Under the pieces are notes generated by a model. The model worked only from the letters and a program-made list of their open reading frames with translations. It searched no databases and was not told the origin of the DNA. From Curtobacterium sp. 'Ferrero' (GTDB lineage Bacteria > Actinomycetota > Actinomycetes > Actinomycetales > Microbacteriaceae), in contig NZ_NXIA01000001.1 in the NCBI RefSeq assembly GCF_002412165.1, positions 248,001-312,000 of the forward strand: DNA of 64,000 nucleotides, given 5' to 3'. The position numbers and the translations under genes were made by a program. Shown one piece after another: positions 43,542-52,484 of this stretch. How positions within the stretch are numbered: the first letter of the stretch is position 1; every line of letters begins with the position of its first letter.

Positions 43542-44705
43542 ATGTCCGCTCACCTCGCCCATGCACCCGCACCCGCACGTTCCGAGCATGGTGTGCAAGA
43601 ACGGCGGTTGTTCCGGGAGTTGGAGCGGCCCGGGCTGATCGTGTCGAACCTGACCCCGAACTGGTTCGCATCGATCATGGGGACCGGGATCGTCGCCGTC
43701 GCGGCTGCGTCGTTGCCGCTGCAGTTCCCAGGTCTGCGCACTGCGGCGACGGTCGTATGGGCGATCGCCGCGGTCCTGCTCGTCGCCCTCACGATCGCGA
43801 CGGTGCTGCACTGGATCCGCTACCGGAGCACCGCAGCGAAGCACCACCTGCACCCGGTCATCTCCCACTTCTACGGGGCACCGCCGATGGCGTTCCTCAC
43901 CGTTGGTGCCGGAACGATCCTGCTCGGCAAGGACTGGATCGGCCTCCCGGCTGCCGTCACCGTCGACTGGGTGCTCTGGAGCATCGGCACCATCGGAGGA
44001 CTGCTCACGGCAGTGCTCGTGCCGTACCTGGCGTTCACCCGCCACGAGAACACGCCCGACTCCGCGTTCGGCGGTTGGCTGATGCCGATCGTCCCGCCGA
44101 TGGTGTCCGCCTCCACCGGTGCGCTCCTGCTGCCGTACGCTCCCGCCGGGCAGGCGCGGGAGACGCTGCTGTGGTCCTGCTACGGCTTCTTCGGCCTCAG
44201 CCTCATCACGTCGCTGGTGGTGATCACGCTGATCTGGAACCGTCTCGCGCAGCACAAGGTCGGCGCCGCGGGCATGGTCCCGACTCTGTGGATCGTCCTC
44301 GGGCCGGTCGGACAGTCGATCACCGCCGTGAACCTCCTCGCATCGAACGCCCCCACCGTTGTCGATGCGAGTACCGCGCATGCCCTGCTGGTCGTGGCGC
44401 TGGTGTTCGGGTTCGCGATGCTCGGCTTCGCGCTGCTGTGGACCGTCATCGCCCTCGCGATCACCATCCGCACTGCCCGAGAGCACTTGCCGTTCAGCCT
44501 GACCTGGTGGTCCTTCACGTTCCCCGTCGGGACCTGCGTCACCGGCCTGAACGGCCTGGCCCTGCACTCCGGACTCACCGTCGTCGCCGTCCTCGCAGTT
44601 GTCTACTACGTCGGCCTCGTCGCCGCGTGGATCACCGTTGCCGTCCGCACCTTCCACGGCTCCGTCATCCGAGGCACCCTCCTGGCACCGCCACAGCCGG
44701 CGTGA
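43542..44705 (+). CDS. TDT-family (TehA/SSU1/Mae1) transporter
   Basis: 387 residues with about ten helices. Family motifs NLTPNWFASIMGTGIVAVA near the N-terminus, HFYGAPPMAFLTVGAGTILL, and SLTWWSFTFPVGTCVTGL near the C-terminus. The TDT family includes the TehA anion channel, malate transporters and the fungal sulfite exporter Ssu1; WWSFTFPVGT is shared by all, so the substrate is unresolved. Divergent LysR gene 70 bases away. Its stop overlaps the next start. Confidence 0.88.
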   Translation: MSAHLAHAPAPARSEHGVQERRLFRELERPGLIVSNLTPNWFASIMGTGIVAVAAASLPLQFPGLRTAATVVWAIAAVLLVALTIATVLHWIRYRSTAAKHHLHPVISHFYGAPPMAFLTVGAGTILLGKDWIGLPAAVTVDWVLWSIGTIGGLLTAVLVPYLAFTRHENTPDSAFGGWLMPIVPPMVSASTGALLLPYAPAGQARETLLWSCYGFFGLSLITSLVVITLIWNRLAQHKVGAAGMVPTLWIVLGPVGQSITAVNLLASNAPTVVDASTAHALLVVALVFGFAMLGFALLWTVIALAITIRTAREHLPFSLTWWSFTFPVGTCVTGLNGLALHSGLTVVAVLAVVYYVGLVAAWITVAVRTFHGSVIRGTLLAPPQPA

Positions 44706-45286
44706 GCTCCGCCGAGGAGCTCGCGGACGAGCTCGCGGACGTTCGATCGCTGAACGCCCTCGCCGAGACATGGCGCACCGCACCGGACGGCTCGCGACGG
44801 TTCGTCCCGAGCTTCGACCCACGATCCGGCGGCACATCAAGCCGCGTGCTGGTCCTCATGCAGTCGCCCGGCCCGCAGACCATTGCCGCCGCGCACGCGG
44901 CGGTCTGCAGCGAGGACAACCCGGGCCCGACCGCGGCCGCGTTCCGCGCAGCCCGCATCGAGTCCGGACTCGCACGCAACGAGTACCTCCGCTGGAACCT
45001 CATCCCCTGGGAAGTCCCCGGCCGCGTACGACCTGCGGACATCGACGAGGGGCGACGCGCCCTCGGAGCTTTGCTCGAGGCGCTCCCCGTGCTCGACGCC
45101 ATCGTCACTTACGGGACCGTTGCCCTTGACGGAGTCATGCGGCATCTCACCCTGGACGAGCACCCCAGACTCATACCCGTCATCGCGGCGCCACACCCCT
45201 CTCCCGCCAACGGCCGCCACCGCGCGGAACAACAACGACGTTCCGTGCAAGCACTCCAGCTTGCCGCACTGAAGCGACCGGTGTAG
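44702..45286 (+). CDS. uracil-DNA glycosylase superfamily protein
   Basis: 194 residues from a GTG overlapping the transporter stop. VLVLMQSPGPQT corresponds to the family's GxxPG-type first motif, AFRAARIESGLARNEYLRWN gives the helix and the N-L-x-P strand (WNLIPWEVPG), and IAAPHPSPAN is the HPS-type second motif. Likely a DNA-repair-fold protein; whether it removes uracil is unknown because the first motif deviates. Co-transcription with an anion transporter is unusual. Confidence 0.75.
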   Translation: MSSAEELADELADVRSLNALAETWRTAPDGSRRFVPSFDPRSGGTSSRVLVLMQSPGPQTIAAAHAAVCSEDNPGPTAAAFRAARIESGLARNEYLRWNLIPWEVPGRVRPADIDEGRRALGALLEALPVLDAIVTYGTVALDGVMRHLTLDEHPRLIPVIAAPHPSPANGRHRAEQQRRSVQALQLAALKRPV

Positions 45287-45312
45287 CGAATACGGAGGTA
45301 TATGTGACAAGT

Positions 45313-46662
45313 TCAGAGCAGGGACCCGAGGTCGGAGCCGAGGGAGGGGTAGGTGGCGGTGGCGGATCTGAGTTGCCGTGTCGTGAGCCCGAGTTTGATG
45401 GCGAGGCCGAAAGTGTTGATCAGTTCCGAGTAGCCGGGGCCGAGGAGGTGTGCGCCGAGGATTTGGTCGGTGCGGATGTCGATAATGACCTTGGCCGCGG
45501 CGGTGGTTTCGGCCACCCGGTAGGTGGAGTACCAGCCGCTGGTGTCGGTGAAGCGGATGGCGATGTCGTGGCTCGGGGCCGCTTCTTCTTCGAGGAGGCC
45601 GACGCGGTTGAGTTCCGGGATGGTGAATATGGTCGTGGGGACCCCGATGTAGTCAGGTGCCGTGGTGGTGCCCTTGAGCATGTTCGACGCGGCGACTTTC
45701 CCTTCGAACACGGCCACCGGGGTCAGGGGGCGCCCGGCCGTGTCGGCGGCGTCTCCGGCGGCGTACACGGCGGTGTTGGTGGTGCTTTGCAGGTGGCCAG
45801 CTACCGTGACCCCACGCGGACCGCTGGCGATGCCGGCAGCGTCCAGGCGCAGGCTCTCGACATTCGGGAGGCGGCCGGCGCCGTGGACGACGAGGTCCGC
45901 ATCGATGCGCTTTGCTATGCCGTCACTGTCGACGCCGATCTGCAGTCCGGTGGAAGTGGCGTCCACCGTGGAGACGCGGGTACCGCGGAGGATGCGGATG
46001 CCCGCCTGCTCGCTCCGTGACACCAACAGCCCCACCAAGTCGGGATCGAATTCGCGCAGCGGCCGGGGACCGTGGTCGACGATCGTGCACTGCGCACCAG
46101 CTCGGGCGGCGATGTGGGCGAACTCAAACGAGATGAACCCGCCGCCAATGAACACGATCCGCTTGGGCAGTTCCTCCAGATCGAGGAACTGCGTGCTGTC
46201 GATCAGGTGCTCCGCCCCGGGGAACGTCAACGGCTTTGGTGTGGCGCCGGAGGCGATGAGGAACCTTTCCGCCTGATGGGTCGTGCCGTCGATGCTCAGG
46301 GTGTTCGGACCGGTGAACTCAGCATGGCCGTGGAAGGTGGTGGCGCCGTTGCCGGTGAGTTCGTCTTCCACGCCCTTCGGTACCCCATCCGTGAAGCCGC
46401 GCTTTCTCTGCATCAAGGCTGCCCAGTCGACACTGAGGCCGTTTTCCTGAATACCGGTGCCGTTCATCAATCGGGCGGCATCGATGACTTCCGCTCCGCG
46501 GCGGAGGATCTTCTTCGGGTCGCATCCGCGAAGAGCGCACGTGCCCCCGTAGGGCAGAGCATCGACGATGCCGACCCGCCACCCTTGTGCCGCGCACTTG
46601 TTAGCTGCGGACGTGCCGGCCATTCCGGCGCCGATGACCAGCAGGTCGAACACGTCGCTCAT
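45313..46662 (-). CDS. FAD-dependent disulfide reductase family protein
   Basis: 449 residues. N-terminal FAD motif VIGAGMAGTSAANKCAAQG; redox-active pair in GGTCALRGCDPKKILRR; NAD(P) motif VFIGGGFISFEFAHIAARAG; second FAD segment AVYAAGDAAD; dimerisation domain with YSELINTFGLAIKLGL. It belongs to the glutathione reductase/mercuric reductase family but lacks the C-terminal vicinal cysteines of MerA (the end is SLGSDLGSLL) and has no HMA domain. Start overlaps the upstream stop (ATGA). Controlled from the divergent MerR-type promoter. Confidence 0.85.
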   Translation of the reverse strand: MSDVFDLLVIGAGMAGTSAANKCAAQGWRVGIVDALPYGGTCALRGCDPKKILRRGAEVIDAARLMNGTGIQENGLSVDWAALMQRKRGFTDGVPKGVEDELTGNGATTFHGHAEFTGPNTLSIDGTTHQAERFLIASGATPKPLTFPGAEHLIDSTQFLDLEELPKRIVFIGGGFISFEFAHIAARAGAQCTIVDHGPRPLREFDPDLVGLLVSRSEQAGIRILRGTRVSTVDATSTGLQIGVDSDGIAKRIDADLVVHGAGRLPNVESLRLDAAGIASGPRGVTVAGHLQSTTNTAVYAAGDAADTAGRPLTPVAVFEGKVAASNMLKGTTTAPDYIGVPTTIFTIPELNRVGLLEEEAAPSHDIAIRFTDTSGWYSTYRVAETTAAAKVIIDIRTDQILGAHLLGPGYSELINTFGLAIKLGLTTRQLRSATATYPSLGSDLGSLL

Positions 46663-46973
46663 CGGGTGCCTGCTTCGATGTCCGCGATCGCATCCCGGAT
46701 TTGCTCTGTCGTCGGGGACCCGGCAAGGCCTTCGGGCGTCAGATACACCCGGCACGACAGGCCAGGAGGAGCGTCTGGCGCAGGGAACAGTGCTGCCCCG
46801 TCAGCCAGAAGAGTAGGAGACCCGCGGAAGTCGACTGATTCCGCTTCCTCTTGCGTTTCGATGCGGTGCCGCTTTACCGTGACCTCGGGTCGTTCCGCGG
46901 TGATCGCGGCGAGGCGCTCCGCGACCGTTCCCCAATTCGGGCATCCATCGAAGTACTGCAACGTGATCTCCAT
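46659..46973 (-). CDS. thioredoxin-like small protein
   Basis: 104 residues beginning ITLQYFDGCPNWGTVAERLA, the single-cysteine DGCPNW form of a thioredoxin-like strand-helix, then FRGSPTLLADGAALFP with the cis-Pro loop and SCRVYLTPEG. Such proteins occur beside MerR regulators and metal- or thiol-handling genes in Actinobacteria. The ATG lies about seven bases after a plausible -10 element, so the transcript may be leaderless. Coupled to the flavoprotein gene. Confidence 0.75.
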   Translation of the reverse strand: MEITLQYFDGCPNWGTVAERLAAITAERPEVTVKRHRIETQEEAESVDFRGSPTLLADGAALFPAPDAPPGLSCRVYLTPEGLAGSPTTEQIRDAIADIEAGTR

Positions 46974-46979
46974 ACGCCG

Positions 46980-47008
46980 ACCGTAAACGTTGCAGCGAGG
47001 TACAAGGT
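46980..47008. promoter_or_regulatory. MerR-type divergent promoter dyad
   Basis: Imperfect 29-base dyad, ACCGTAAAC...GTACAAGGT. On the minus strand TTGACC (complement of 47006-47011) and TTACGG are separated by 19 bases, the long spacer typical of MerR-controlled promoters. Confidence 0.5.
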
Positions 47009-47027
47009 CAAGTGGTGTGATGGAAGC

Positions 47028-47423
47028 ATGCGCATCGGAGACCTCGCTGCCGCCACTGGCGTAAGCACGCAAACCATCCGCTTCTACGAACGCGAGGGGC
47101 TGCTTCCGGTGCCGAGTCGAGGGAGCAACGGATACCGGGTCTACAAGGATGAGGTCACTACACGGGTCGGGTTCATCCGTGCCGCTCAAGCAGCTGGGCT
47201 AACACTGTCGGACATCGCCGGCGTTCTCGCCCTCCGACAGGAAGGGCAGGCACCGTGCTCGCACGTGCTTTCGCTTCTCGCCAGCAGGCTCGGAGCGGTC
47301 AGAGCCCGCCAACAGGAACTCGCTCGCCTCGAAACGGAACTCGTCGCCATGATCACAACGAGTTCGACCTTAGATCCGACCACATGCACGGAGCGCAGCG
47401 TCTGCGACATCATCCCGCAGTAA
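47028..47423 (+). CDS. MerR-family metal-type regulator
   Basis: 131 residues. N-terminal MerR helix-turn-helix IGDLAAATGVSTQTIRFYER and the wing GYRVYKDE, a long dimerisation helix, and three C-terminal-half cysteines: Cys77 (APCSHV), Cys120 and Cys126 (CTERSVC). This resembles the three-Cys metal site of MerR/CadR/PbrR sensors. Divergent from the thioredoxin-like/flavoprotein operon, with its operator between them. The metal cannot be named from sequence. Confidence 0.87.
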   Translation: MRIGDLAAATGVSTQTIRFYEREGLLPVPSRGSNGYRVYKDEVTTRVGFIRAAQAAGLTLSDIAGVLALRQEGQAPCSHVLSLLASRLGAVRARQQELARLETELVAMITTSSTLDPTTCTERSVCDIIPQ

Positions 47424-47489
47424 CATCATCAGCCACCGTGCTGAGAGACTCAGCGTCGAAGGCCTCAATGCCCATATGAACCGGCCAAG

Positions 47490-48869
47490 TCACAACTGCA
47501 AGAGGGCTGGACTGCTGGCGACGGCGACGATGATCAGCGCACCGAGCGTCACGGCGGTGACCGCTTGCAGCGGAACTGCGGCGGGGCGAGACCGGGGTTT
47601 TTCCGGTGCATGGAAGGCCGTTGACACCCACCGGAGGGTGTAGAACAGCGACGCGACTGAGACGGCAGCGGCGATGACCACCAGCCACGGCATGCCGCCC
47701 TGCCAGGTGGCCGTGAACACGGCGAGCTTGCCGACGAAGACGGCGGTTGGTGGTGTCCCGACAAGGCTCAGCAGGCCGACCAGGATGACACCGGTTATGA
47801 CGGGATGTTCCCGTGCCGCTCCGCGCCATGAGGGAATTGTCCTGCGGTCTGGTACCGCGGCGATCGCGGCGAACAGGGCCAGGTTGGTCACGGCGTAGAA
47901 CACCAGGTACATCAGCAAGGCGGCGCGCGCCGACGGTTCGACACCGATCACAGCGACGGGCATCAGCAGGAACCCAACCTGGCCAACCGTGGACCAGCCG
48001 AGCAGCCGCGGCGCGCTGCGCTGCCAGAACGCCGCGAGGGTGCCGAGGATCATGCTCGCGGCGGCGAGCACACCGACCAGCAGCGACGCGTTCACGGTGC
48101 CGGGTATGACGTCCACGAGGCGTGCCAGCGCGATCAGTGCCCCGAGCTTCGGGACGGTGGTGATGAAAGCGGCGATGCCGAGACCGGCGCCCTCTGCTGC
48201 ATCCGGAACCCAGAAGTGCCCTGGGACCGCTCCGGCTTTGAACAGCAGGCCAGCGAGGACCCCGATGAATCCGAGCGCGATCGCTGCCGCCGGCACGTGT
48301 GGCAGCGCCTGTTGGAGCTCAGGGTAGGTGCTGCCGCCGGCGACACCGATGAGGACGGCGATGCCGAAGAGCATCACGACGCCGAAGATCGCGCCCAGCA
48401 GGTACGTCTTCATTGTCGCCTCGGCTGCGGCCGGGGATCGGGACAGTCCGATCAACGCGTAGAGCGGCACGGTCGCTAGGAGGAACCCGGTGGCGACGAT
48501 GAGCAGGTCGTTGGCGCCGGCGAGGACGACCGTGCCGAGTGCCGCGAGGAGCAGCAGTGATGCGGTTTCGCTCTCCCGAGCGGAGCCTCGGGATTCTTCG
48601 CGTCCGATGAGCATCACGACCGCGGTCGCCAACGGTACGAGGATCCTGATCGTCGTTGTCGCGTTGTCGAGTGCGTAGCTGTCACTGAAGACGGACGGTG
48701 GCCCGGTGCTCAGAGCAGCGGTGACGGCGCTGCCGCACGCCACGATGATCGCGAACCAGGTCACGAGCGCCTGCCGGCGCCGGGGCAGGAAGCTGCCGCC
48801 GAGGAGCGCGACGATGGCACCGCCCATCAGGATGATCTCCGGCAGGAGCGCGCCGTAGTTCATGTTCAC
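47490..48869 (-). CDS. nuoN: complex I-like subunit N (antiporter-type)
   Basis: 459 residues, about 14 helices. Start GTG at 48869 behind GGAGGT overlaps the nuoM stop. Antiporter-subunit lysines are kept: LLFKAGAVPGHFWVPDAAEG and VPKLGALIALARLVDV. Weaker resemblance to housekeeping NuoN elsewhere. Last gene of an eight-gene minus-strand operon (A, B/D-like, H, J, K, L, M, N). In true complex I this subunit moves protons; here the electron-transfer arm is missing. Confidence 0.85.
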   Translation of the reverse strand: MNMNYGALLPEIILMGGAIVALLGGSFLPRRRQALVTWFAIIVACGSAVTAALSTGPPSVFSDSYALDNATTTIRILVPLATAVVMLIGREESRGSARESETASLLLLAALGTVVLAGANDLLIVATGFLLATVPLYALIGLSRSPAAAEATMKTYLLGAIFGVVMLFGIAVLIGVAGGSTYPELQQALPHVPAAAIALGFIGVLAGLLFKAGAVPGHFWVPDAAEGAGLGIAAFITTVPKLGALIALARLVDVIPGTVNASLLVGVLAAASMILGTLAAFWQRSAPRLLGWSTVGQVGFLLMPVAVIGVEPSARAALLMYLVFYAVTNLALFAAIAAVPDRRTIPSWRGAAREHPVITGVILVGLLSLVGTPPTAVFVGKLAVFTATWQGGMPWLVVIAAAVSVASLFYTLRWVSTAFHAPEKPRSRPAAVPLQAVTAVTLGALIIVAVASSPALLQL

Positions 48870-50359
48870 GCGGGACCTCCGACCAGCGCGGCGAGCTGTC
48901 GGGCGGCGGGAGCGATGAGCTGCAGCAACGGTCCGGGCACCACGCCGACCGCCAGGGAGAGCAGCAGGAGCGCCCCGACCGTCACGGTCTCCCGAGCGGT
49001 GACGTCGGTGAAACCATCGGCGAGGCGTTCCGTGGGTCCGCTGAGCAGCTTCTGCACGGTGCGGAGGAACAGCGCTGCGGTGATGAGGATCCCCGGCAGC
49101 GCGATCGCAGCGATCGCTGTCGCACCGATGCTGCCGGCGAATATCTCGAACTCAGCGATGAATCCGCTGAAGGCGGGGATGCCGAGGGACGCGAACGCGG
49201 CGACGGCGAACAGTCCGGAGAACCGTGGGGCCGGCTTCGCGAGGCCGCTGTAGTCGCTGATCTCGTAGCTGCCCCGCCGGTCGTGGAGGACACCCGCGAG
49301 GAGGAACAGTGCACCGGTGATGAGCCCGTGCGACACCATCTGCACGGTTGCGCCGGTGATCGCCAGCTGCTGCGCCTGTGCAGAGGATGACCCGGTCAGA
49401 CCCGCGGCGCCGACGGCGAGCACGACGTAGCCCATGTGGTTCACCGAGGTGTACGCGATCAGCCGCTTCACGTTCGTCTGCGCCAACGCCACGAGTGCCC
49501 CGTACAGCACGGACACGATGCCGACGACGACGATCACCCATGCCCAGGACCGCCACGCGTCCGGCAGCATCGGCATCGCGATGCGGAGGAACCCGTAGGT
49601 GCCCATCTTCAGCAGGACGCTCGCGAGGACGACAGAGCCAATCGCGGGTGCGTCGGTATGTGCCGGTGGCAGCCAGGAGTGGAATGGGACCGTGGGGGTT
49701 TTGACGGCGAAACCCACGACGAGCGCGGCGAGGACGGCGCCGGCGGTCAGGGGTGTGCCGGTGAAGCCGTTCCGGGTGAGCTCGACCATGTCGAAGGTGT
49801 GCGGTGTGGAGCCGAGGTAGAGGCCGATGAAGCCGAGGAGCAGCGCCAGGGATCCGAGGAACGTGTAGAGGAAGAATCGCAGCGCGGACCGCTGGTGGTC
49901 GCCATGTCCCCACCCGGCGATCACGAAGTACATGCCGACGATGGACAGGTCGAAGAACACGAAGAACACGAGCAGGTCCTGCGCGGCGAACACCCCAAGA
50001 CATGTGGTCTGGAGGGACAGGAAGAGTGCAGCCTGTGGGCGGGGCCGGTCGGTGTCCCGCATCGCCCAGAGCGCGCAGACGAGGAACACAACGTCGGTCA
50101 GGAGCAGCAACGGGGCGGAAAAACCGTCAACGCCGAGGTGGTAGCTGGTGCCGACGCTCGGCATCCACTCCATCCGCTCCTCCCAGTGCAGCCCCGACGC
50201 GGTGGATCCGGGGATGGACGCGAGGATCCCGAGGGCGAGCTCCACGATGCTCGTCATCAGCCACACCCACGCGGCTGCCCGTCCGGACATCGATCGCGTC
50301 AGGGCGAGGACCGCCGCGACGACAACGGGAAGGAACACGATCAGACTGAGCACGATCAC
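48866..50359 (-). CDS. nuoM: complex I-like subunit M (antiporter-type)
   Basis: 497 residues from a GTG at 50359 that overlaps the subunit L stop. Conserved channel residues are seen in FAVKTPTVPFHSWLPPAHTD (lysine and histidine) and VLASVLLKMGTYGFLRIAMP. The usual helix-5 glutamate of NuoM (FFE) is Asp here: FFVFFDLSIVGMYFVI. SVNHMGYVVLAVGAAGLTG and GLITGALFLLAGVLHDRRG complete the family pattern. Proton-translocating architecture retained. Confidence 0.88.
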   Translation of the reverse strand: MIVLSLIVFLPVVVAAVLALTRSMSGRAAAWVWLMTSIVELALGILASIPGSTASGLHWEERMEWMPSVGTSYHLGVDGFSAPLLLLTDVVFLVCALWAMRDTDRPRPQAALFLSLQTTCLGVFAAQDLLVFFVFFDLSIVGMYFVIAGWGHGDHQRSALRFFLYTFLGSLALLLGFIGLYLGSTPHTFDMVELTRNGFTGTPLTAGAVLAALVVGFAVKTPTVPFHSWLPPAHTDAPAIGSVVLASVLLKMGTYGFLRIAMPMLPDAWRSWAWVIVVVGIVSVLYGALVALAQTNVKRLIAYTSVNHMGYVVLAVGAAGLTGSSSAQAQQLAITGATVQMVSHGLITGALFLLAGVLHDRRGSYEISDYSGLAKPAPRFSGLFAVAAFASLGIPAFSGFIAEFEIFAGSIGATAIAAIALPGILITAALFLRTVQKLLSGPTERLADGFTDVTARETVTVGALLLLSLAVGVVPGPLLQLIAPAARQLAALVGGPA

Positions 50360-52185
50360 CTCACGACCAAGAGCAGGACAGCTGCGGCAGCGACGGTCAC
50401 GGTCGCGCCGATGTAGTAGTGGTGCACCTGGCCGGTCTGCGGTCGCCGAGCCAGTCGACCGAGGACCGCGACGGCGGAACCGATCCACCCCGTCACGGCG
50501 GCGGGGCCACGCTGATCAAGAGCGCGCGCGGCTCGGGCGGTCTGCTCGAGCGCACGGCCCGACCGATCGACTGCCGTGCCGTACCGGTCGTCGAGACGCG
50601 CGAGGGCGGCGGAGAGTCGCAGTGTCGGCGTGGCGATGACTGCAATGGCTGCCCGCTCCAGCCCGAACCAGTGCATCCCACTGCGGACTGTGGGTGTGCG
50701 CCACAGAGTCAACAGGACCACGACCACCGCGATTGCCCCGGACGCCGCGAGCTCCGGCCACGACACCGACGTCCCGGACAGCGGAGCGAGCATCGGATGC
50801 AACAGCGGTGTGCCGAGAAGCGCAAGTCCGGCTGCGGCAACGGCAAGCACCACCATCGGGACGACCGCGAGGCGTGGCACCCGCCGGGTGCCGCGCTCTT
50901 CGTCGTCCCAGGACGCTTCCGGTGTGCCGGCACGCCGCCACAGCAGCGCGATGATCCGGGCGGAGTAAGCCGCTGCAAGTGCCGCTCCGGCCAGGCCCGC
51001 CGCATACAACCAGGGTTCTTCCTCCAATGCTGCGGCGAGGACGACGTCCTTGGTGTACCAGAGCGACAACGGTGGCAGGCCGGCCAGCGACAACGCACCG
51101 ACGGTCGCGAGGACGCCGACCGCGGGCCAGCGGGCGGCGACGCCGCGGAGACCGGTGAATTGTTTCGTCCCGGTGGCCGTCAGCCATGCGCCCGCGGTGA
51201 GGAACAGCAGCGCTTTCGTGGCGGCGTGTGCGACGAGCTGCGCGGTGCCGCCGCTGACCGAGCCGACGCCAGCGGCGAGGACGACGAACCCCAGCTGGGA
51301 TGCCGTCGACGCGGCGAGGACCTGCTTCACGTCCCGCTGCGACAGTGCGATGACACCGAGGACGATCGCGGTCGTGACGCCCAGCCACGCCGCCGTCGGA
51401 CCTGCCCAGCCGGTCACGTTCAGGAGCGGTTCGACGCGGAGGAGCAGGTACCCGCCCATGGCGACCATCGCTGCGGAGTGCAGCAGCGCACTCACCGCGC
51501 TGGGGCCCTCCATGGCGCGGGAGATCCAGAACGAGAACGGCAGCTGCGCTGCCTTCCCGAAGCCGGCAGCGAGCAATCCTGCGGCAGCGACGTGCACCCA
51601 GGGGCCTGGCAGCGACTGCAGTGCGGTCAGTGACCAGGAGCCGCCGCCGGCGACGACGGCGCCAGCGGCGAGGTACAGGCCGAGGTCCCCGGCGCGGGTG
51701 ACAGTGAACGCGGTGAATCCACCGGCGACGCGGTTCCGGTCTTGCCAGCGGAATCCGATGAGCGCGTAGGAGGTGGCGCCCATCACCTCCCATGCGGCGA
51801 GGAGCAATGGCAGGCCGGTTGCGGTCACGGTGACGACGACGGCAGCGAGGAAGAGCAGCATCAGCCCGTGGAACCGCGCCGCCGGTCGGGTCCGGTCCGC
51901 AGTCGCGAACACGAGGACGAGGAATCCGATCCATACCACGGTCGGCAGGACGACAGCGGCCAGCGCGTCGACGCGGAGATCCGGGCCAGGGGCGCCAAGC
52001 ATCGCAGGCACCCCGCCGGTCACCTCGGCACCCGTGATGGCTGCAATGGTCGCTGCGATCGCCATGACCGCTGCCGCGAAGAGGCTGACGGGAACGGCGA
52101 TCCGTTCGGCGAAGCGTCCAGCTGTCGCCAGTGCGGCTCCGACGAGGGCGGGCAGGATGATGGCGGTGATCAGCGCGGCGCTCAC
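50356..52185 (-). CDS. nuoL: complex I-like subunit L (antiporter-type)
   Basis: 609 residues from a GTG at 52185 overlapping the subunit K stop. Helix-5 glutamate in LLAAWEVMGATSYALIGFRW, key lysine in GFGKAAQLPFSFWISRAMEG, and histidine-bearing PSAVSALLHSAAMVAMGGYL are all present. The C-terminal extension includes a membrane helix at the very end, consistent with the lateral helix and anchor of NuoL. Proton or Na+ translocation is inferred from family. Confidence 0.88.
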   Translation of the reverse strand: MSAALITAIILPALVGAALATAGRFAERIAVPVSLFAAAVMAIAATIAAITGAEVTGGVPAMLGAPGPDLRVDALAAVVLPTVVWIGFLVLVFATADRTRPAARFHGLMLLFLAAVVVTVTATGLPLLLAAWEVMGATSYALIGFRWQDRNRVAGGFTAFTVTRAGDLGLYLAAGAVVAGGGSWSLTALQSLPGPWVHVAAAGLLAAGFGKAAQLPFSFWISRAMEGPSAVSALLHSAAMVAMGGYLLLRVEPLLNVTGWAGPTAAWLGVTTAIVLGVIALSQRDVKQVLAASTASQLGFVVLAAGVGSVSGGTAQLVAHAATKALLFLTAGAWLTATGTKQFTGLRGVAARWPAVGVLATVGALSLAGLPPLSLWYTKDVVLAAALEEEPWLYAAGLAGAALAAAYSARIIALLWRRAGTPEASWDDEERGTRRVPRLAVVPMVVLAVAAAGLALLGTPLLHPMLAPLSGTSVSWPELAASGAIAVVVVLLTLWRTPTVRSGMHWFGLERAAIAVIATPTLRLSAALARLDDRYGTAVDRSGRALEQTARAARALDQRGPAAVTGWIGSAVAVLGRLARRPQTGQVHHYYIGATVTVAAAAVLLLVVR

Positions 52186-52484
52186 TGGCTGAGGTCCGTC
52201 GCAGAATCGGTCATGTCGGAGTTCCGGGAACGGTGCAGGATCGTCGCAACCGCGAAGCCCATCGCCATCTCGATCGTCATCGCCGCGATGATCACCAGCA
52301 GCAGCACCTGCCCATCGACCGTCGGTGCGAGGTACCACCAGAACGCGGCGGCGGCGAGGATGACGGCGTTGATCATCACCTCGATGCCCATCATCACCAT
52401 CACCACCACCTGCTGCGAGATCGCGCCGTACAGTCCGATGGCGAACAGCGCAGCCACGACGAGCAGAACGAGTTGCAGCGTCAT
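52182..52484 (-). CDS. nuoK: complex I-like subunit K
   Basis: 100 residues, three helices. Both membrane glutamates needed for proton transfer in NuoK are present: VMMGIEVMINAVILAAAAFW and VIIAAMTIEMAMGFAVATIL. Normal length. Overlaps subunit J's stop at its start and subunit L at its end, so stoichiometric expression is likely. Confidence 0.92.
   Translation of the reverse strand: MTLQLVLLVVAALFAIGLYGAISQQVVVMVMMGIEVMINAVILAAAAFWWYLAPTVDGQVLLLVIIAAMTIEMAMGFAVATILHRSRNSDMTDSATDLSQ

Noticed and set aside
45313..46662. Mercuric reductase (merA)
   Set aside because: No C-terminal cysteine pair and no N-terminal HMA domain; called a related disulfide reductase instead.
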